Positions 35,999-44,983 of a stretch of DNA of 64,000 nucleotides are shown in pieces (within the stretch, counting starts at the first letter, position 1; every line of letters starts with the position of its first letter). This DNA is from MGBC163016 sp964462135 (lineage in GTDB: Bacteria; Actinomycetota; Coriobacteriia; Coriobacteriales; Eggerthellaceae), in contig CAYWWK010000003.1 of assembly GCA_964462135.1 (NCBI GenBank), forward strand, positions 44,987 through 108,986, in the 5' to 3' direction. The position numbers and the translations under genes are program-made. The notes under the pieces are model-generated. The model saw nothing but the letters and a program-made list of their open reading frames with translations. It was not told the DNA's origin and made no database searches.

Positions 35999-36698
35999 GG
36001 CGCGTCTTCAGAAGATCCTCGCGCGCGCCGGATGCGGGTCCCGCCGTGTGTGCGAGGGCTATATCGAAGCAGGCAGGGTGTGCGTGAATGGCGCTGTGGC
36101 AAAACTGGGCGATGTGGCAGACGTGGATGCGGATGAGATCCTCTTCGATGGCAAACCCATCGGTTTGCCTGAGAGCGTGGTCATTGCCCTGAACAAGCCT
36201 TGCGGGTATACCAGTTCCATGGCCGATCCCCACGCCGATCATTGCGTCTCAGAGCTCATCCCCCTTGAACGCTACCCCTCCCTGTTCCATGTGGGCAGAT
36301 TGGATGTGGATACCAGCGGGCTTCTGCTGTTCACCACTGACGGTGATCTGGGGCAGGCCCTCATGCACCCTTCCCATGAGGTGACAAAGACCTACGTCGC
36401 GCACGTGGAAGGCGACCTTGGGGATGAGGATCTCGGTGCGCTTCGGGCGGGCATCATGCTTGAAGATGGGCCCACGGCACCTGCCGAAGTCCATCTCGTC
36501 CGGCCGTCATGCCGCTCATGGGTGCAATTGCGCATCCATGAGGGGAGAAACAGGCAAGTCAGACGCATGATGGAGGCAGTGGGCCATTCTGTCATCTCCT
36601 TGGAGCGTACCGCCATTGGAGCGTTTGGGATATCTGGCCTGGATTGCGGAGCATGGAAGATGCTTGACGAAGCAGAGGTGAAAAGCCTCTTTGCCTGA
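35991..36698 (+). CDS. rluB: Pseudouridine synthase, RsuA/RluB family
   Basis: Modifies uridine in rRNA. An S4 RNA-binding domain (1-60, RLQKILARAGCGSRRVCE) precedes the catalytic domain with the nucleophile Asp in GRLDVDTSGLLLFT and the family motif EGRNRQVRRM. 235 aa. The position right after scpB is widely conserved for this family; RluB versus RsuA specificity is inferred from context. Confidence 0.9.
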   Translation: MSEARLQKILARAGCGSRRVCEGYIEAGRVCVNGAVAKLGDVADVDADEILFDGKPIGLPESVVIALNKPCGYTSSMADPHADHCVSELIPLERYPSLFHVGRLDVDTSGLLLFTTDGDLGQALMHPSHEVTKTYVAHVEGDLGDEDLGALRAGIMLEDGPTAPAEVHLVRPSCRSWVQLRIHEGRNRQVRRMMEAVGHSVISLERTAIGAFGISGLDCGAWKMLDEAEVKSLFA

Positions 36699-36752
36699 TG
36701 AACCATTACAATGGTCTGGCAATGTTGGATTCAATCGTGAAAGCAAGCATTG

Positions 36753-37916
36753 ATGGAACAGACGGATCAGGCACAAGCACCTTTTCGGAACATAGCCATC
36801 GCGGGTTTGGGGTTGATCGGCTCATCGATTGCGGGAGCCATCAAGAAGGCGTATCCCGATACCTTCATATTCGGCGTTGACACGGATGGACGCAGCAGGG
36901 TGGTGGCCAAGGAGCGTGGCTGGGTGGACGATGCTTCCGCTCCGCAGGATGACGGATTCGCATCCTTTCTGGCCGACAAGGCGGATCTTCTGGTGATCTC
37001 GACGCCCGTTGCAGCAGTGGATGAGTATTTCGAGCTGGTCAGCCAGACCGGTTTCGGCGGTGTGGTGACAGACACCATTTCAACCAAGTCTCACATTCTG
37101 GATTCGGCTCGCGACATGCTGCAAGATGAAGAGCGCTACATTCCTGGTCATCCTATGGCGGGTTCTGAGGTCAGTGGCATCGATGGAGCACGCACTGATA
37201 TGTTCGAAGGTGCGAATTGGATACTCTGCCCCAATGAGGCAACCGATCCTGACAGCTTCCAGAAGCTGCACGAACTCATCTGCGGGATCGAAGCACGCGT
37301 GGTCTCCCTTCCGCGGGAGGATCACGACCAAGCGGTGGCTGTGGTCAGCCACGTGCCACACATGGTTGCTTCGTCATTGATGCGCCTGGCGCTTGACCAT
37401 GCCGATGAGAACAATGCGCTCATGAGATTGGCGGCGGGAGGGTTCAAGGACACCACCCGGGTAGCGGCAGGTTCTCCAGAGCTGTGGTGTGGCATCGCCT
37501 TCGACAACGCCAACGCGCTTGCCAGCGGTCTTCACGAGATGGAGGGCATCATCGCGGCCTATGCAGAGGCCATTGAGCGAAAGGATGCCTCAGTGCTCAC
37601 TGAGCTTCTGCGCGTTTCCGCTGATGCGCGACAAGCGCTTCCTGCGCAGTGGGTGCCCGGATCAGACAAGCTGCTTGAGGTTCGCATCCCCATGGTGAAT
37701 CGCACTGGCGTGGTGGCTGAGGTCACCACTATTGCCAGTTCGGTGGGTTGCAATATACAATCCATCGAGATCGATCACCTTTCAGAAGGCAATGCCGTGC
37801 TTTCTCTCATGCTCACCGATGAGGGGGACGTGGGGCAGCTTTCATTTCAACTGATAAATGCGGGGTATACTGTATCCTTCAGACCCATCGAGCCTAAGGA
37901 GCATGCTCATGTCTGA
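36753..37916 (+). CDS. tyrA: Prephenate dehydrogenase with ACT domain
   Basis: Converts prephenate to 4-hydroxyphenylpyruvate for tyrosine. NAD-binding AGLGLIGSSIAG near 17-28, then GHPMAGSEVSGI and the helical dimer domain. From about residue 310 there is a C-terminal ACT domain (VRIPMVNRTGVVAEVTTIA), the likely site of feedback by tyrosine or phenylalanine. The ATG at 36753 is preferred to a TTG one codon upstream. The last 8 bp overlap aroA. Confidence 0.93.
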   Translation: MEQTDQAQAPFRNIAIAGLGLIGSSIAGAIKKAYPDTFIFGVDTDGRSRVVAKERGWVDDASAPQDDGFASFLADKADLLVISTPVAAVDEYFELVSQTGFGGVVTDTISTKSHILDSARDMLQDEERYIPGHPMAGSEVSGIDGARTDMFEGANWILCPNEATDPDSFQKLHELICGIEARVVSLPREDHDQAVAVVSHVPHMVASSLMRLALDHADENNALMRLAAGGFKDTTRVAAGSPELWCGIAFDNANALASGLHEMEGIIAAYAEAIERKDASVLTELLRVSADARQALPAQWVPGSDKLLEVRIPMVNRTGVVAEVTTIASSVGCNIQSIEIDHLSEGNAVLSLMLTDEGDVGQLSFQLINAGYTVSFRPIEPKEHAHV

Positions 37917-39228
37917 TGCCATCGTCATCAAGCCGCTGACCAGCCCGCTTCAAGGGGATATCCGCGTTCCGGGGGACAAGTCCATATCCCACCGCGCCGT
38001 TCTCTTCTCCGCCATGGCGCAGGGCACCTCTCAGGTGAGCGGAGTCCTTGACTCTGAGGACGTACGTTCCTCCATCAAGGCTGTGGAGGCCTTGGGTGCC
38101 CATGTATCCCTGCGCAAGGCTCAGGATGATTCTCTGGAGGGCACCATTGAAGGATGGGGAGAAAAAGGTCCTCGTCAGCCCGATGCCCCCATCGATTGTG
38201 GCAATTCCGGCACAACGGCGCGCTTGCTCATGGGAGTGTTGGCTCCTTGGGATATCGAGGTGACCATCACGGGAGATGATTCGCTGAAGCGTCGTCCCAT
38301 GCGTCGCAACACGGCGCCCTTGATGAAGATGGGGGTTCAGTTCAAGCCGGCAGAGGCGGATCATCTGCCCATCACTGAGCGGGGAACCTCTCATTTGCGT
38401 GCCATCACCTATGATGCTCCGATGGCTTCGGCCCAGTTGAAGACGGCTGTGCTGCTGGCAGGGGTCTATGCTGATGGCAAGACCACTTTGAACGAACCGG
38501 CTCCTTCCCGCAATCACACCGAGCTCATGCTGCCGGAATTCGGAGTTCCCACCACTGCAGGCACGCGAGTGGCAAGCGTCACCGGTCCCCAGTGCCTTCA
38601 CGCAGCCAATCTGAACGTTCCGGGTGATCCCTCTTCGGCGGCCTTCCTCTGCGCTGCAGCCATACTCAAGCGGGGCAGCAGCATTCGCATAGAGGATGTG
38701 TCACTCAATCCTGCGCGTATCGGGTTCGTGCGCACCCTTGAGCGCATGGGTGCTGACATCCATGACAGCCGCCAAGGTGCGGAGGGCAAGGCTCCCTTCG
38801 GCACCTTGACCGCATCCTATACCGAACGCCTCCATGGTTGCGAAGTCCCAGCCCAGCATTTCGCCTCAATCCTCGATGAGGTCCCCATCCTGGCGGTGGT
38901 GGCTGCCCATGCGAAGGGTGTCACAGTCTTCAAGGGGGCATCGGAGCTGCGGGTGAAGGAGACCGACCGGCTCCAAGCCATCATCGACGGGCTTGAGCTC
39001 ATCGGCATAGATGCCTGGGAAGAGGGGGACAACCTCTACATTGAAGGTGATCCCAATCTGACGATACCCCCGAATGTGGAATTCGATTCTCATGGCGACC
39101 ACCGGCTGGCGATGACGTGGGCGGTGCTGGGGATGACATCCACCTCCCCGGTCACCATCAAGGATTTTGATTGCGTTGCCGTCAGTTTCCCGAAGTTCAT
39201 GGATGCCATCACGTCATTGGAGGCGTAA
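37909..39228 (+). CDS. aroA: 3-phosphoshikimate 1-carboxyvinyltransferase (EPSP synthase)
   Basis: Sixth shikimate-pathway step, adding enolpyruvate from PEP. Family marks: GDKSISHRAVLFSAMA, IDCGNSGTTARLLMG, RRPMRR, and KETDRL and DHRLAM toward the end. The ATG at 37909 is chosen because AAGGAG is 7 bases upstream; the alternative ATG 37903 is too close to it. 439 aa. Immediately followed by cmk, a conserved order. Confidence 0.96.
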   Translation: MSDAIVIKPLTSPLQGDIRVPGDKSISHRAVLFSAMAQGTSQVSGVLDSEDVRSSIKAVEALGAHVSLRKAQDDSLEGTIEGWGEKGPRQPDAPIDCGNSGTTARLLMGVLAPWDIEVTITGDDSLKRRPMRRNTAPLMKMGVQFKPAEADHLPITERGTSHLRAITYDAPMASAQLKTAVLLAGVYADGKTTLNEPAPSRNHTELMLPEFGVPTTAGTRVASVTGPQCLHAANLNVPGDPSSAAFLCAAAILKRGSSIRIEDVSLNPARIGFVRTLERMGADIHDSRQGAEGKAPFGTLTASYTERLHGCEVPAQHFASILDEVPILAVVAAHAKGVTVFKGASELRVKETDRLQAIIDGLELIGIDAWEEGDNLYIEGDPNLTIPPNVEFDSHGDHRLAMTWAVLGMTSTSPVTIKDFDCVAVSFPKFMDAITSLEA

Positions 39229-39915
39229 GTGATCGTTGCGATAGATGGACCAGCTGGAGCAGGAAAGTCCAGCGTTGCGAAAGCGTGTGCCAAGAAGCTT
39301 GGCTTCAAGTGCCTGGACACGGGAGCGATGTATCGCTCAGTTGCGTGGCTTGCCGTGCGTGAGGGAATCGCGCTGGATGATGATGCTGCCCTCGGCAAGC
39401 TTGCGCGAAGCTCAACCATATCCTTCAAGCATGAGGAAGGAGACCCTTTTCCCAAGGGCGTCTTCATCAATGGCCATGATGTCACAGAAGCCATCAGGAC
39501 CTCCCAGATAGACAAGGCGGTCAGCCCTGTTTCGGCCGCTGGTTCGGTGCGGGCTGCCTTGGTTGACCAGCAGCGCAAGATAGCATCAACCGGGGACTAC
39601 GTCATCGAAGGGCGCGATATCGGCACTGTTGTCTGCCCCGAGGCTGAGCTCAAGATATTCCTCACGGCAACGAATGAGGAACGCGCTCACCGTCGAGTGA
39701 GGCAGAATGCTGACAGGGGGGTAGGGTCCATAGACTACCAAGAGGTGCTTGCTGACATCATCCGTCGAGATGAGGCTGATCAGACACGGGGCAATTCTCC
39801 GCTCAAGCCCGCTGACGATGCCAAGGTGATGGATTCCACCGGCATCTATATCGAAGACATCATAGAGAACATCTGCGTCCTGGCTCGCATGGCTTCGCAA
39901 TCCAAGGAAGCGTAG
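39229..39915 (+). CDS. cmk: Cytidylate kinase
   Basis: Phosphorylates CMP and dCMP. P-loop IDGPAGAGKSS at residues 5-15, LDTGAMYRSVAW, the CMP insert, and VIEGRDIGTVVCPEAELKIFLTA (parts given) are all typical. GTG start directly after the aroA stop, with GGAGG about 8 bases upstream inside aroA. 228 aa. Confidence 0.96.
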   Translation: MIVAIDGPAGAGKSSVAKACAKKLGFKCLDTGAMYRSVAWLAVREGIALDDDAALGKLARSSTISFKHEEGDPFPKGVFINGHDVTEAIRTSQIDKAVSPVSAAGSVRAALVDQQRKIASTGDYVIEGRDIGTVVCPEAELKIFLTATNEERAHRRVRQNADRGVGSIDYQEVLADIIRRDEADQTRGNSPLKPADDAKVMDSTGIYIEDIIENICVLARMASQSKEA

Positions 39916-39922
39916 GTAGGAT

Positions 39923-40747
39923 GTGAGCCTCTTTCTGCCCTATGAGAAGATGTGGGATATGCCTTTGGGTGGCACGTCCCCAGACAAGCAGATACCGCAT
40001 TGGTTCGGCAATCTTGCCTATGTGCTGGTAGGAGCGGTTTGCAAGCTGCTCTTCCGCTATCGCGTTGATGGCAGGGAGCATCTTCGGGCGTTTGATGATC
40101 GATGCGGCGTGGTGGTGGTTTGCAATCACACATCCTTTCTGGATGTTGCCTTCATCTACCTTTCCGCACGGCCGAAGCAGTGGATCCGACTCATGGGTCG
40201 TGAGAGCCTGTTCGACAACGCGCATGGGTTGGTGGGGCAGATCCTCTCTCGCGTAGGTGCCTTTCCTGTCAAGCGGGATTCTTCTGATCGCACGGCCATA
40301 AAGCGTGCCGCGCGCATGCTCAAAAACGATGAGATAGTGGGCATCCTGCCGGAAGGGACGCGTCGAGGGAAGGGGTCGAAGATACCCAGCCTGCATGCGG
40401 GAGCGGCTTTCATCGCGAAGATGGGGCATGCCCCTTTGCTTCCCATGACCGTCCGCAATGCGGAATACGTGAAGCAGAAGGGCAGACGCATCCATTTCCC
40501 GAAGATCACGGTGGAATACGGCACTCCTGTGATACTGTCCGATTTCGATTTCCTGCCGAAGGCGGAGCGTTTGGAAGGCTGCACGTGGTATGCCATGAGA
40601 GAGTGCTTCGCGCTGTCTCAGCAGGTTGCCCCCGAAGAGGTGGACATGACCAGTCTGTTTCCCGAGACGCGTGACTATTCGGCTGATTTCCTCGAGCATC
40701 CCATCTTGAAACGCACTCCTGAAGAGGCCATTGCGGCATGCAGGTGA
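39923..40747 (+). CDS. plsC: Lysophospholipid (1-acylglycerol-3-phosphate) acyltransferase
   Basis: Adds the second acyl chain to make phosphatidic acid at the membrane. NHTSFLD gives the NHx4D catalytic motif, and LPEGTRR the glycerophosphate-binding motif. 274 aa, longer N-terminus than most (about 55 residues before the domain). GTG start. Overlaps ispH by 10 bp. With plsY and gpsA downstream, most of phosphatidate synthesis is encoded in 6 kb. Confidence 0.92.
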   Translation: MSLFLPYEKMWDMPLGGTSPDKQIPHWFGNLAYVLVGAVCKLLFRYRVDGREHLRAFDDRCGVVVVCNHTSFLDVAFIYLSARPKQWIRLMGRESLFDNAHGLVGQILSRVGAFPVKRDSSDRTAIKRAARMLKNDEIVGILPEGTRRGKGSKIPSLHAGAAFIAKMGHAPLLPMTVRNAEYVKQKGRRIHFPKITVEYGTPVILSDFDFLPKAERLEGCTWYAMRECFALSQQVAPEEVDMTSLFPETRDYSADFLEHPILKRTPEEAIAACR

Positions 40748-41574
40748 TTCTCGCTGAGTTCGCAGGAGCCTGCTATGGGGTCCAGCGAGCCTTGGACATG
40801 GTTGAATCGCTTCTGGAGCGCGGGGCTTCCGTGACCACGTTGGGACCACTCATCCACAATCCACAAGTGGTGCGCAAGCTGGAGTCCCAAGGCGTGCAGG
40901 TTGCACAGGCTGTGTCGGATATACAGCAGGGCACGGCAGTCATCCGCAGCCACGGAGTTACTCCTCAGGTCAGGCAGAGCCTCAATGAATTGGCCCTTGA
41001 CGTGGCGGATGCCACCTGTCCCCACGTCGCTCGGGCCCAGAGTGCAGCCGCTGAGCTGGCACAGGCGGGATGCCACGTGCTGGTAGTGGGGGAATCCGGT
41101 CACCCTGAGGTGGAGGCGCTTCTGGCCTATGCGAAGGCGTCTGGGGCGGATGCAGAGGTCGTTTTGGATGAGATGGATATCCCAGATGATCTGCACGACC
41201 CGGTTGGGCTGGTGGTCCAGACCACGCAGACCAAGGAAAACCTCAACGTCATCGTGGAGGCTTTGGAGCGCAGAGGCCTTGCTCCCATCATCAAGGACAC
41301 CATCTGCTCCGCCACCCGCAAGCGGCAGAAGACGGCAGCCGAGCTTGCCAAGCGCGTGGATGCGATGGTGGTGCTGGGTGGGAAGAACTCCTCCAACACC
41401 AGCCGCCTCTCAGAGATATGCTCCCAATTCTGCAACCGCACCTTCCATGTGGAAACCGCCGACGAGCTCAACGAATTGGACTTGGGTGGCTGCGCGGTCA
41501 TTGGGCTTACTGCAGGTGCGTCCACCCCAGAGGATCAGATCAGGGATGCCCGTTCCATATTGGAGAAGCTGTGA
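40738..41574 (+). CDS. ispH: 4-hydroxy-3-methylbut-2-enyl diphosphate reductase
   Basis: Last MEP-pathway enzyme, an iron-sulfur protein giving IPP and DMAPP. All three cluster cysteines are present: Cys12 (GACYGV), Cys94 (ATCPHV) and Cys190 (TICSAT), with SHG and the TQTT motif. 278 aa, normal. In Gram-positives plsC/cmk-ispH is a common grouping. Overlaps the DUF512 gene by 4 bp. Confidence 0.96.
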   Translation: MQVILAEFAGACYGVQRALDMVESLLERGASVTTLGPLIHNPQVVRKLESQGVQVAQAVSDIQQGTAVIRSHGVTPQVRQSLNELALDVADATCPHVARAQSAAAELAQAGCHVLVVGESGHPEVEALLAYAKASGADAEVVLDEMDIPDDLHDPVGLVVQTTQTKENLNVIVEALERRGLAPIIKDTICSATRKRQKTAAELAKRVDAMVVLGGKNSSNTSRLSEICSQFCNRTFHVETADELNELDLGGCAVIGLTAGASTPEDQIRDARSILEKL

Positions 41575-42926
41575 GGCCGCCGGAAGCGCTACGCGCTGAG
41601 ATCGCGCGGGTGGAGGATGGCTCTCCTGCCTTCATAGCCGGTTTGCGTGCAGGGGATGCGGTGATCAGCGTTGACGGTCATCCTATTCGGGACATCCTCG
41701 ATTGGCAGTGGTTCACAGCAGAGGATGACTGCCGGGTCATCGTCATGACGGGAGAGGGGGGGCAGCGTTCGGTCACGCTTGTCCGTGGGGAGGCCCAGCC
41801 GTGGGGAGTCGTCTTCAATGGCACCATCTTCGACGCGGTGCGCACCTGCCGCAATGCCTGCACATTCTGCTTCATGCGGCAGCTTCCTCCAGGCCTTCGG
41901 CCTTCCCTGACGCTGCGCGATGATGATTTCCGTCTAAGCTTCCTCTCAGGCAACTTCGTCACGCTCACCAATCTTGATGAGGGTGATGTCAATCGAGTGA
42001 TCGAGCAGCGCCTGAGTCCCTTGCGCGTGTCGCTTCATGCCGTGCGTGATGAGGTGCGCACAGCCCTCATGGGCTCCCATGCGGCTTGTGGGCTTCGAAA
42101 CCTGCGCAAGCTTTTGGATGCGGGTATTGAAGTGGACGCCCAGATCGTATTGGTTCCCGGCATCAACGATGGAGCGGTGCTGGATGAAACGGTGGCATGG
42201 GCCTATGGGCAGGAAGGGATCACGGCGCTTGCCATCGTTCCTCTGGGCTATACGCGCTATCAGAACATGTTCACGCGCAGCTTCAATGACGCTCAGGCGG
42301 CACGGGCGATTCTGGATCAGCTGAGGCCATTCCAGCAGCGAGCGCAAGAAGAGCGCGGATGCGCCTGGGTCTATGCGGCTGACGAATTCTATCTCAACGC
42401 CTACGGGAGGGACGCTCTCCGCTTCATCCCGGCTGCTGATTTCTATGATGGCTTCCCGCTCTTTGAAGATGGTGTCGGCATCGTGCGCAGCTGCGTTGAT
42501 GAGTGGAATACTGCCCTGCAGCAGGGCGATCTGTCCGCTTTCGCCCAGATGCTCACATCGCAGGGCAGGAAGGTCGTCTTCATCTGCGGCATGGCCATGC
42601 AGGCGTATTTCCCAGATCTCTTGGAGGATTCTCCTCTGCGGGCCTGTGCGGAAGCCCTCTTCGTCCCGAACGACTTCTTCGGAGGCAATGTGAACGTGAC
42701 CGGCCTACTTGCGGGGCAGGATATGGCTCGTTTCATTCAACGGCATGGGGGAGGGTCTGAATGCTGGTATCTTCTGCCGCAGATCGCCTTCAATGAGGAT
42801 GGTCTCACGGTTGACGACATGGATGAGCGCGCCATAGCGGACAAGTCAGGCAAACCCGTCAGGGTGGTGCCTTCCAATCCGTTAGACTGTATCAAGCAGA
42901 TGATGGCGAAGAGCAAAGGAATCTGA
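41571..42926 (+). CDS. DUF512 radical SAM protein with PDZ-like N-terminus
   Basis: Residues 1-60 resemble a PDZ domain (VEDGSPAFIAGLRAGDAVISV). Then a radical SAM signature CRNACTFCF gives three cluster Cys at 93, 97 and 100, followed by DUF512 at the C-terminus. The family is known from Clostridia and Coriobacteriia, often next to der, but its substrate is not established. GTG start overlaps the ispH stop (GTGA). A much longer in-frame reading from 41418 lies inside ispH and is rejected. 451 aa. Confidence 0.87.
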   Translation: MRPPEALRAEIARVEDGSPAFIAGLRAGDAVISVDGHPIRDILDWQWFTAEDDCRVIVMTGEGGQRSVTLVRGEAQPWGVVFNGTIFDAVRTCRNACTFCFMRQLPPGLRPSLTLRDDDFRLSFLSGNFVTLTNLDEGDVNRVIEQRLSPLRVSLHAVRDEVRTALMGSHAACGLRNLRKLLDAGIEVDAQIVLVPGINDGAVLDETVAWAYGQEGITALAIVPLGYTRYQNMFTRSFNDAQAARAILDQLRPFQQRAQEERGCAWVYAADEFYLNAYGRDALRFIPAADFYDGFPLFEDGVGIVRSCVDEWNTALQQGDLSAFAQMLTSQGRKVVFICGMAMQAYFPDLLEDSPLRACAEALFVPNDFFGGNVNVTGLLAGQDMARFIQRHGGGSECWYLLPQIAFNEDGLTVDDMDERAIADKSGKPVRVVPSNPLDCIKQMMAKSKGI

Positions 42927-42928
42927 CC

Positions 42929-44245
42929 ATGGCATTGCCGCTGATCGCCGTGGTGGGTCGTCCCAATGTGGGCAAATCCACCTTCGTGAACAAGATAGCC
43001 CAAACCGATGACGCCATCGTCCATGAGATGCGTGGAGTCACCCGTGACAGAAGCTACCACAAGGCTGACTGGAACGGGGTGGATTTCATGCTGGTGGATA
43101 CCGGTGGCATCGAGGTGTCCACCGATGACGACTTTCAGATGTCCATCCGCGCGCAGGCCTATGAGGCGAAGAACCAGGCCGACATCATCCTTTTCATGGT
43201 TGATGGAAGGGTTGGCATGCAGGCTGATGATGAAGAGGTGGCGCGCCTTCTGAAACGCACGGGAAAACCTGTCTTCCTCTTGGTGAACAAGCTTGACAAT
43301 CCCGATGCGGAAGATGCTCTTTGGGAATACTATCAGCTGGGATTAGGAGAGCCTTGGCCCATCTCTTCGGTTCACGGTCACGGCACGGGAGACTTGCTGG
43401 ACGCGGTTGTTAAGGCCATCCGACATGCAGGCTTGGATGACCAGGAAGAAGAGGAGGCTGCCGTCAACATCGCGATCATTGGCAGGCCGAATGCGGGCAA
43501 GTCATCCTTGACCAACCGGTTGACCAAAGGCGAACGTTCCATCGTGAGTCCTGTTGCCGGTACCACACGCGATGCCGTGGATACTCTGATCGAACACGAT
43601 GGCGAGCTGTTCCGTATCGTGGATACGGCAGGCCTTCGCCAGAAGAGCAAGATCACCGAATCAGTTGAATACTACGGTTTCGTACGAGCCATGCGTGCCA
43701 TTGACCGGGCTGATGTCGCGGTGCTCGTGATCGATGGAACGCTGGGTGTGACCAATGAGGATCAGCGGGTGGCCAGATACGCTGCTGAGCGTGGCTGTGC
43801 GCTGGTCATCGTGCTGAACAAATGGGACATCGTGGAAGGACCTGAGGCCAAGGAGAAGGTGCGCTTTGATCTTGAGGATGAGTTGGTGTTTGTTGGCTAT
43901 GCTCCGGTGATCGCCATCTCCGCTTTGAGCGGCAAGGGGGTTGAGCGTCTTTGGAAGGTTATGGAGGAGGCATATGCCAACTACGCCAAGACGCTTCCTA
44001 CCGGACAACTCAATCGATGGCTTGCCGAGATACAGGAAACAGGTCATACCGTCACACGGGGCAAGACGGTCCTGCGCATCAAGTACGTCACGCAGACGGG
44101 AAGCCGTCCACCGCAATTCACCTTCTTCTGCAACAGGCCTGATGTCGTGACGGACAATTACGAACGCTTCTTGGAGAACCGCCTGCGCAAGGCCTTCGAC
44201 CTCGCAGGAACTCCGGTGCGCTTCAAATTCAAGAAGAAGGACTGA
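42929..44245 (+). CDS. der: Ribosome assembly GTPase Der (EngA)
   Basis: Double GTPase for 50S maturation. First G domain GRPNVGKSTF at 10-19 with DTGG; second GRPNAGKSSL near 188 with DTAGLR and NKWD; then the KH-like domain at the end. 438 aa. 2 bp after the DUF512 gene; ATG. Confidence 0.97.
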   Translation: MALPLIAVVGRPNVGKSTFVNKIAQTDDAIVHEMRGVTRDRSYHKADWNGVDFMLVDTGGIEVSTDDDFQMSIRAQAYEAKNQADIILFMVDGRVGMQADDEEVARLLKRTGKPVFLLVNKLDNPDAEDALWEYYQLGLGEPWPISSVHGHGTGDLLDAVVKAIRHAGLDDQEEEEAAVNIAIIGRPNAGKSSLTNRLTKGERSIVSPVAGTTRDAVDTLIEHDGELFRIVDTAGLRQKSKITESVEYYGFVRAMRAIDRADVAVLVIDGTLGVTNEDQRVARYAAERGCALVIVLNKWDIVEGPEAKEKVRFDLEDELVFVGYAPVIAISALSGKGVERLWKVMEEAYANYAKTLPTGQLNRWLAEIQETGHTVTRGKTVLRIKYVTQTGSRPPQFTFFCNRPDVVTDNYERFLENRLRKAFDLAGTPVRFKFKKKD

Positions 44246-44248
44246 CGA

Positions 44249-44983
44249 ATGCTTCAACCGCTCATCATCCTGGGGGCCCTTCTGGTGGGTTCGTTTCTCC
44301 TCGGCTCCATTCCGTGGGGTGTCATCGTCTCGCGCATCGCCTTCCACAAGGATATTCGCCAGGAAGGCTCTGGGAACATTGGTGCCACCAATGCATTGCG
44401 GACGATGGGAAAGGCGGGAGGGGCGGCCGTCTTTCTCCTTGATTTTGGCAAGGGGCTCTGTGCTGGGTTCTTGGCAACGCTTGTTGCGGCGTGGCTGGCT
44501 TCTCCAAGCCTTGCGGGAACGGAGCCGATGATGACCTATGCGCTTTTGGGTATAGGATTTGAAAAGGCCTTCGCGTTGCATGCAGCGCCAGGGGCTGCCT
44601 GGAGCGTGCCCCTGTCCCTTGGTTTTCTGGGGTGCGTATGGGGTCATATCTTCAGTCCATGGTTGAAGTTCCATGGCGGCAAGGGGATATCGGTGGCGGT
44701 GGGCTACCTCTTCTTTCTGTTCGGTCCGCTTTGGGCACTCGTCGAGATAGGGATCTTCGCCATCATCGTTGCCTTGACCCGCTATGTTTCCGCTGGCTCA
44801 GTGGCTGCGGCCATCGCCTGCCCCTTCATCGGCCTGCTGCTCTTCTGGGGGCAGTGGTTCGCCGTTGCGCTCATCACGGTATCTGCGTTGACAGTCATCT
44901 GGGCTCACCGGGGAAACCTTCAGCGACTGGTCCATGGTGAAGAGAGAAAGCTTGGTTCCAAGCAGGGAAAGAGTGCAGCATGA
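44249..44983 (+). CDS. plsY: Acyl-phosphate glycerol-3-phosphate acyltransferase
   Basis: Membrane enzyme that loads the first acyl chain. GSIPWGVIVSR, GSGNIGATNALRTMGK and FHGGKGISVAVG are the three family motifs. Five or more membrane helices; 244 aa, with an extra loop of about 30 residues near 85-115 compared with the usual 200. Overlaps gpsA by 4 bp. The der-plsY-gpsA order is common in Gram-positives. Confidence 0.94.
   Translation: MLQPLIILGALLVGSFLLGSIPWGVIVSRIAFHKDIRQEGSGNIGATNALRTMGKAGGAAVFLLDFGKGLCAGFLATLVAAWLASPSLAGTEPMMTYALLGIGFEKAFALHAAPGAAWSVPLSLGFLGCVWGHIFSPWLKFHGGKGISVAVGYLFFLFGPLWALVEIGIFAIIVALTRYVSAGSVAAAIACPFIGLLLFWGQWFAVALITVSALTVIWAHRGNLQRLVHGEERKLGSKQGKSAA

Noticed and set aside
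41418..41570. Longer in-frame start for the DUF512 protein inside ispH
   Set aside because: It would add 51 residues encoded in another frame of ispH; the GTG overlapping the ispH stop fits the family start.
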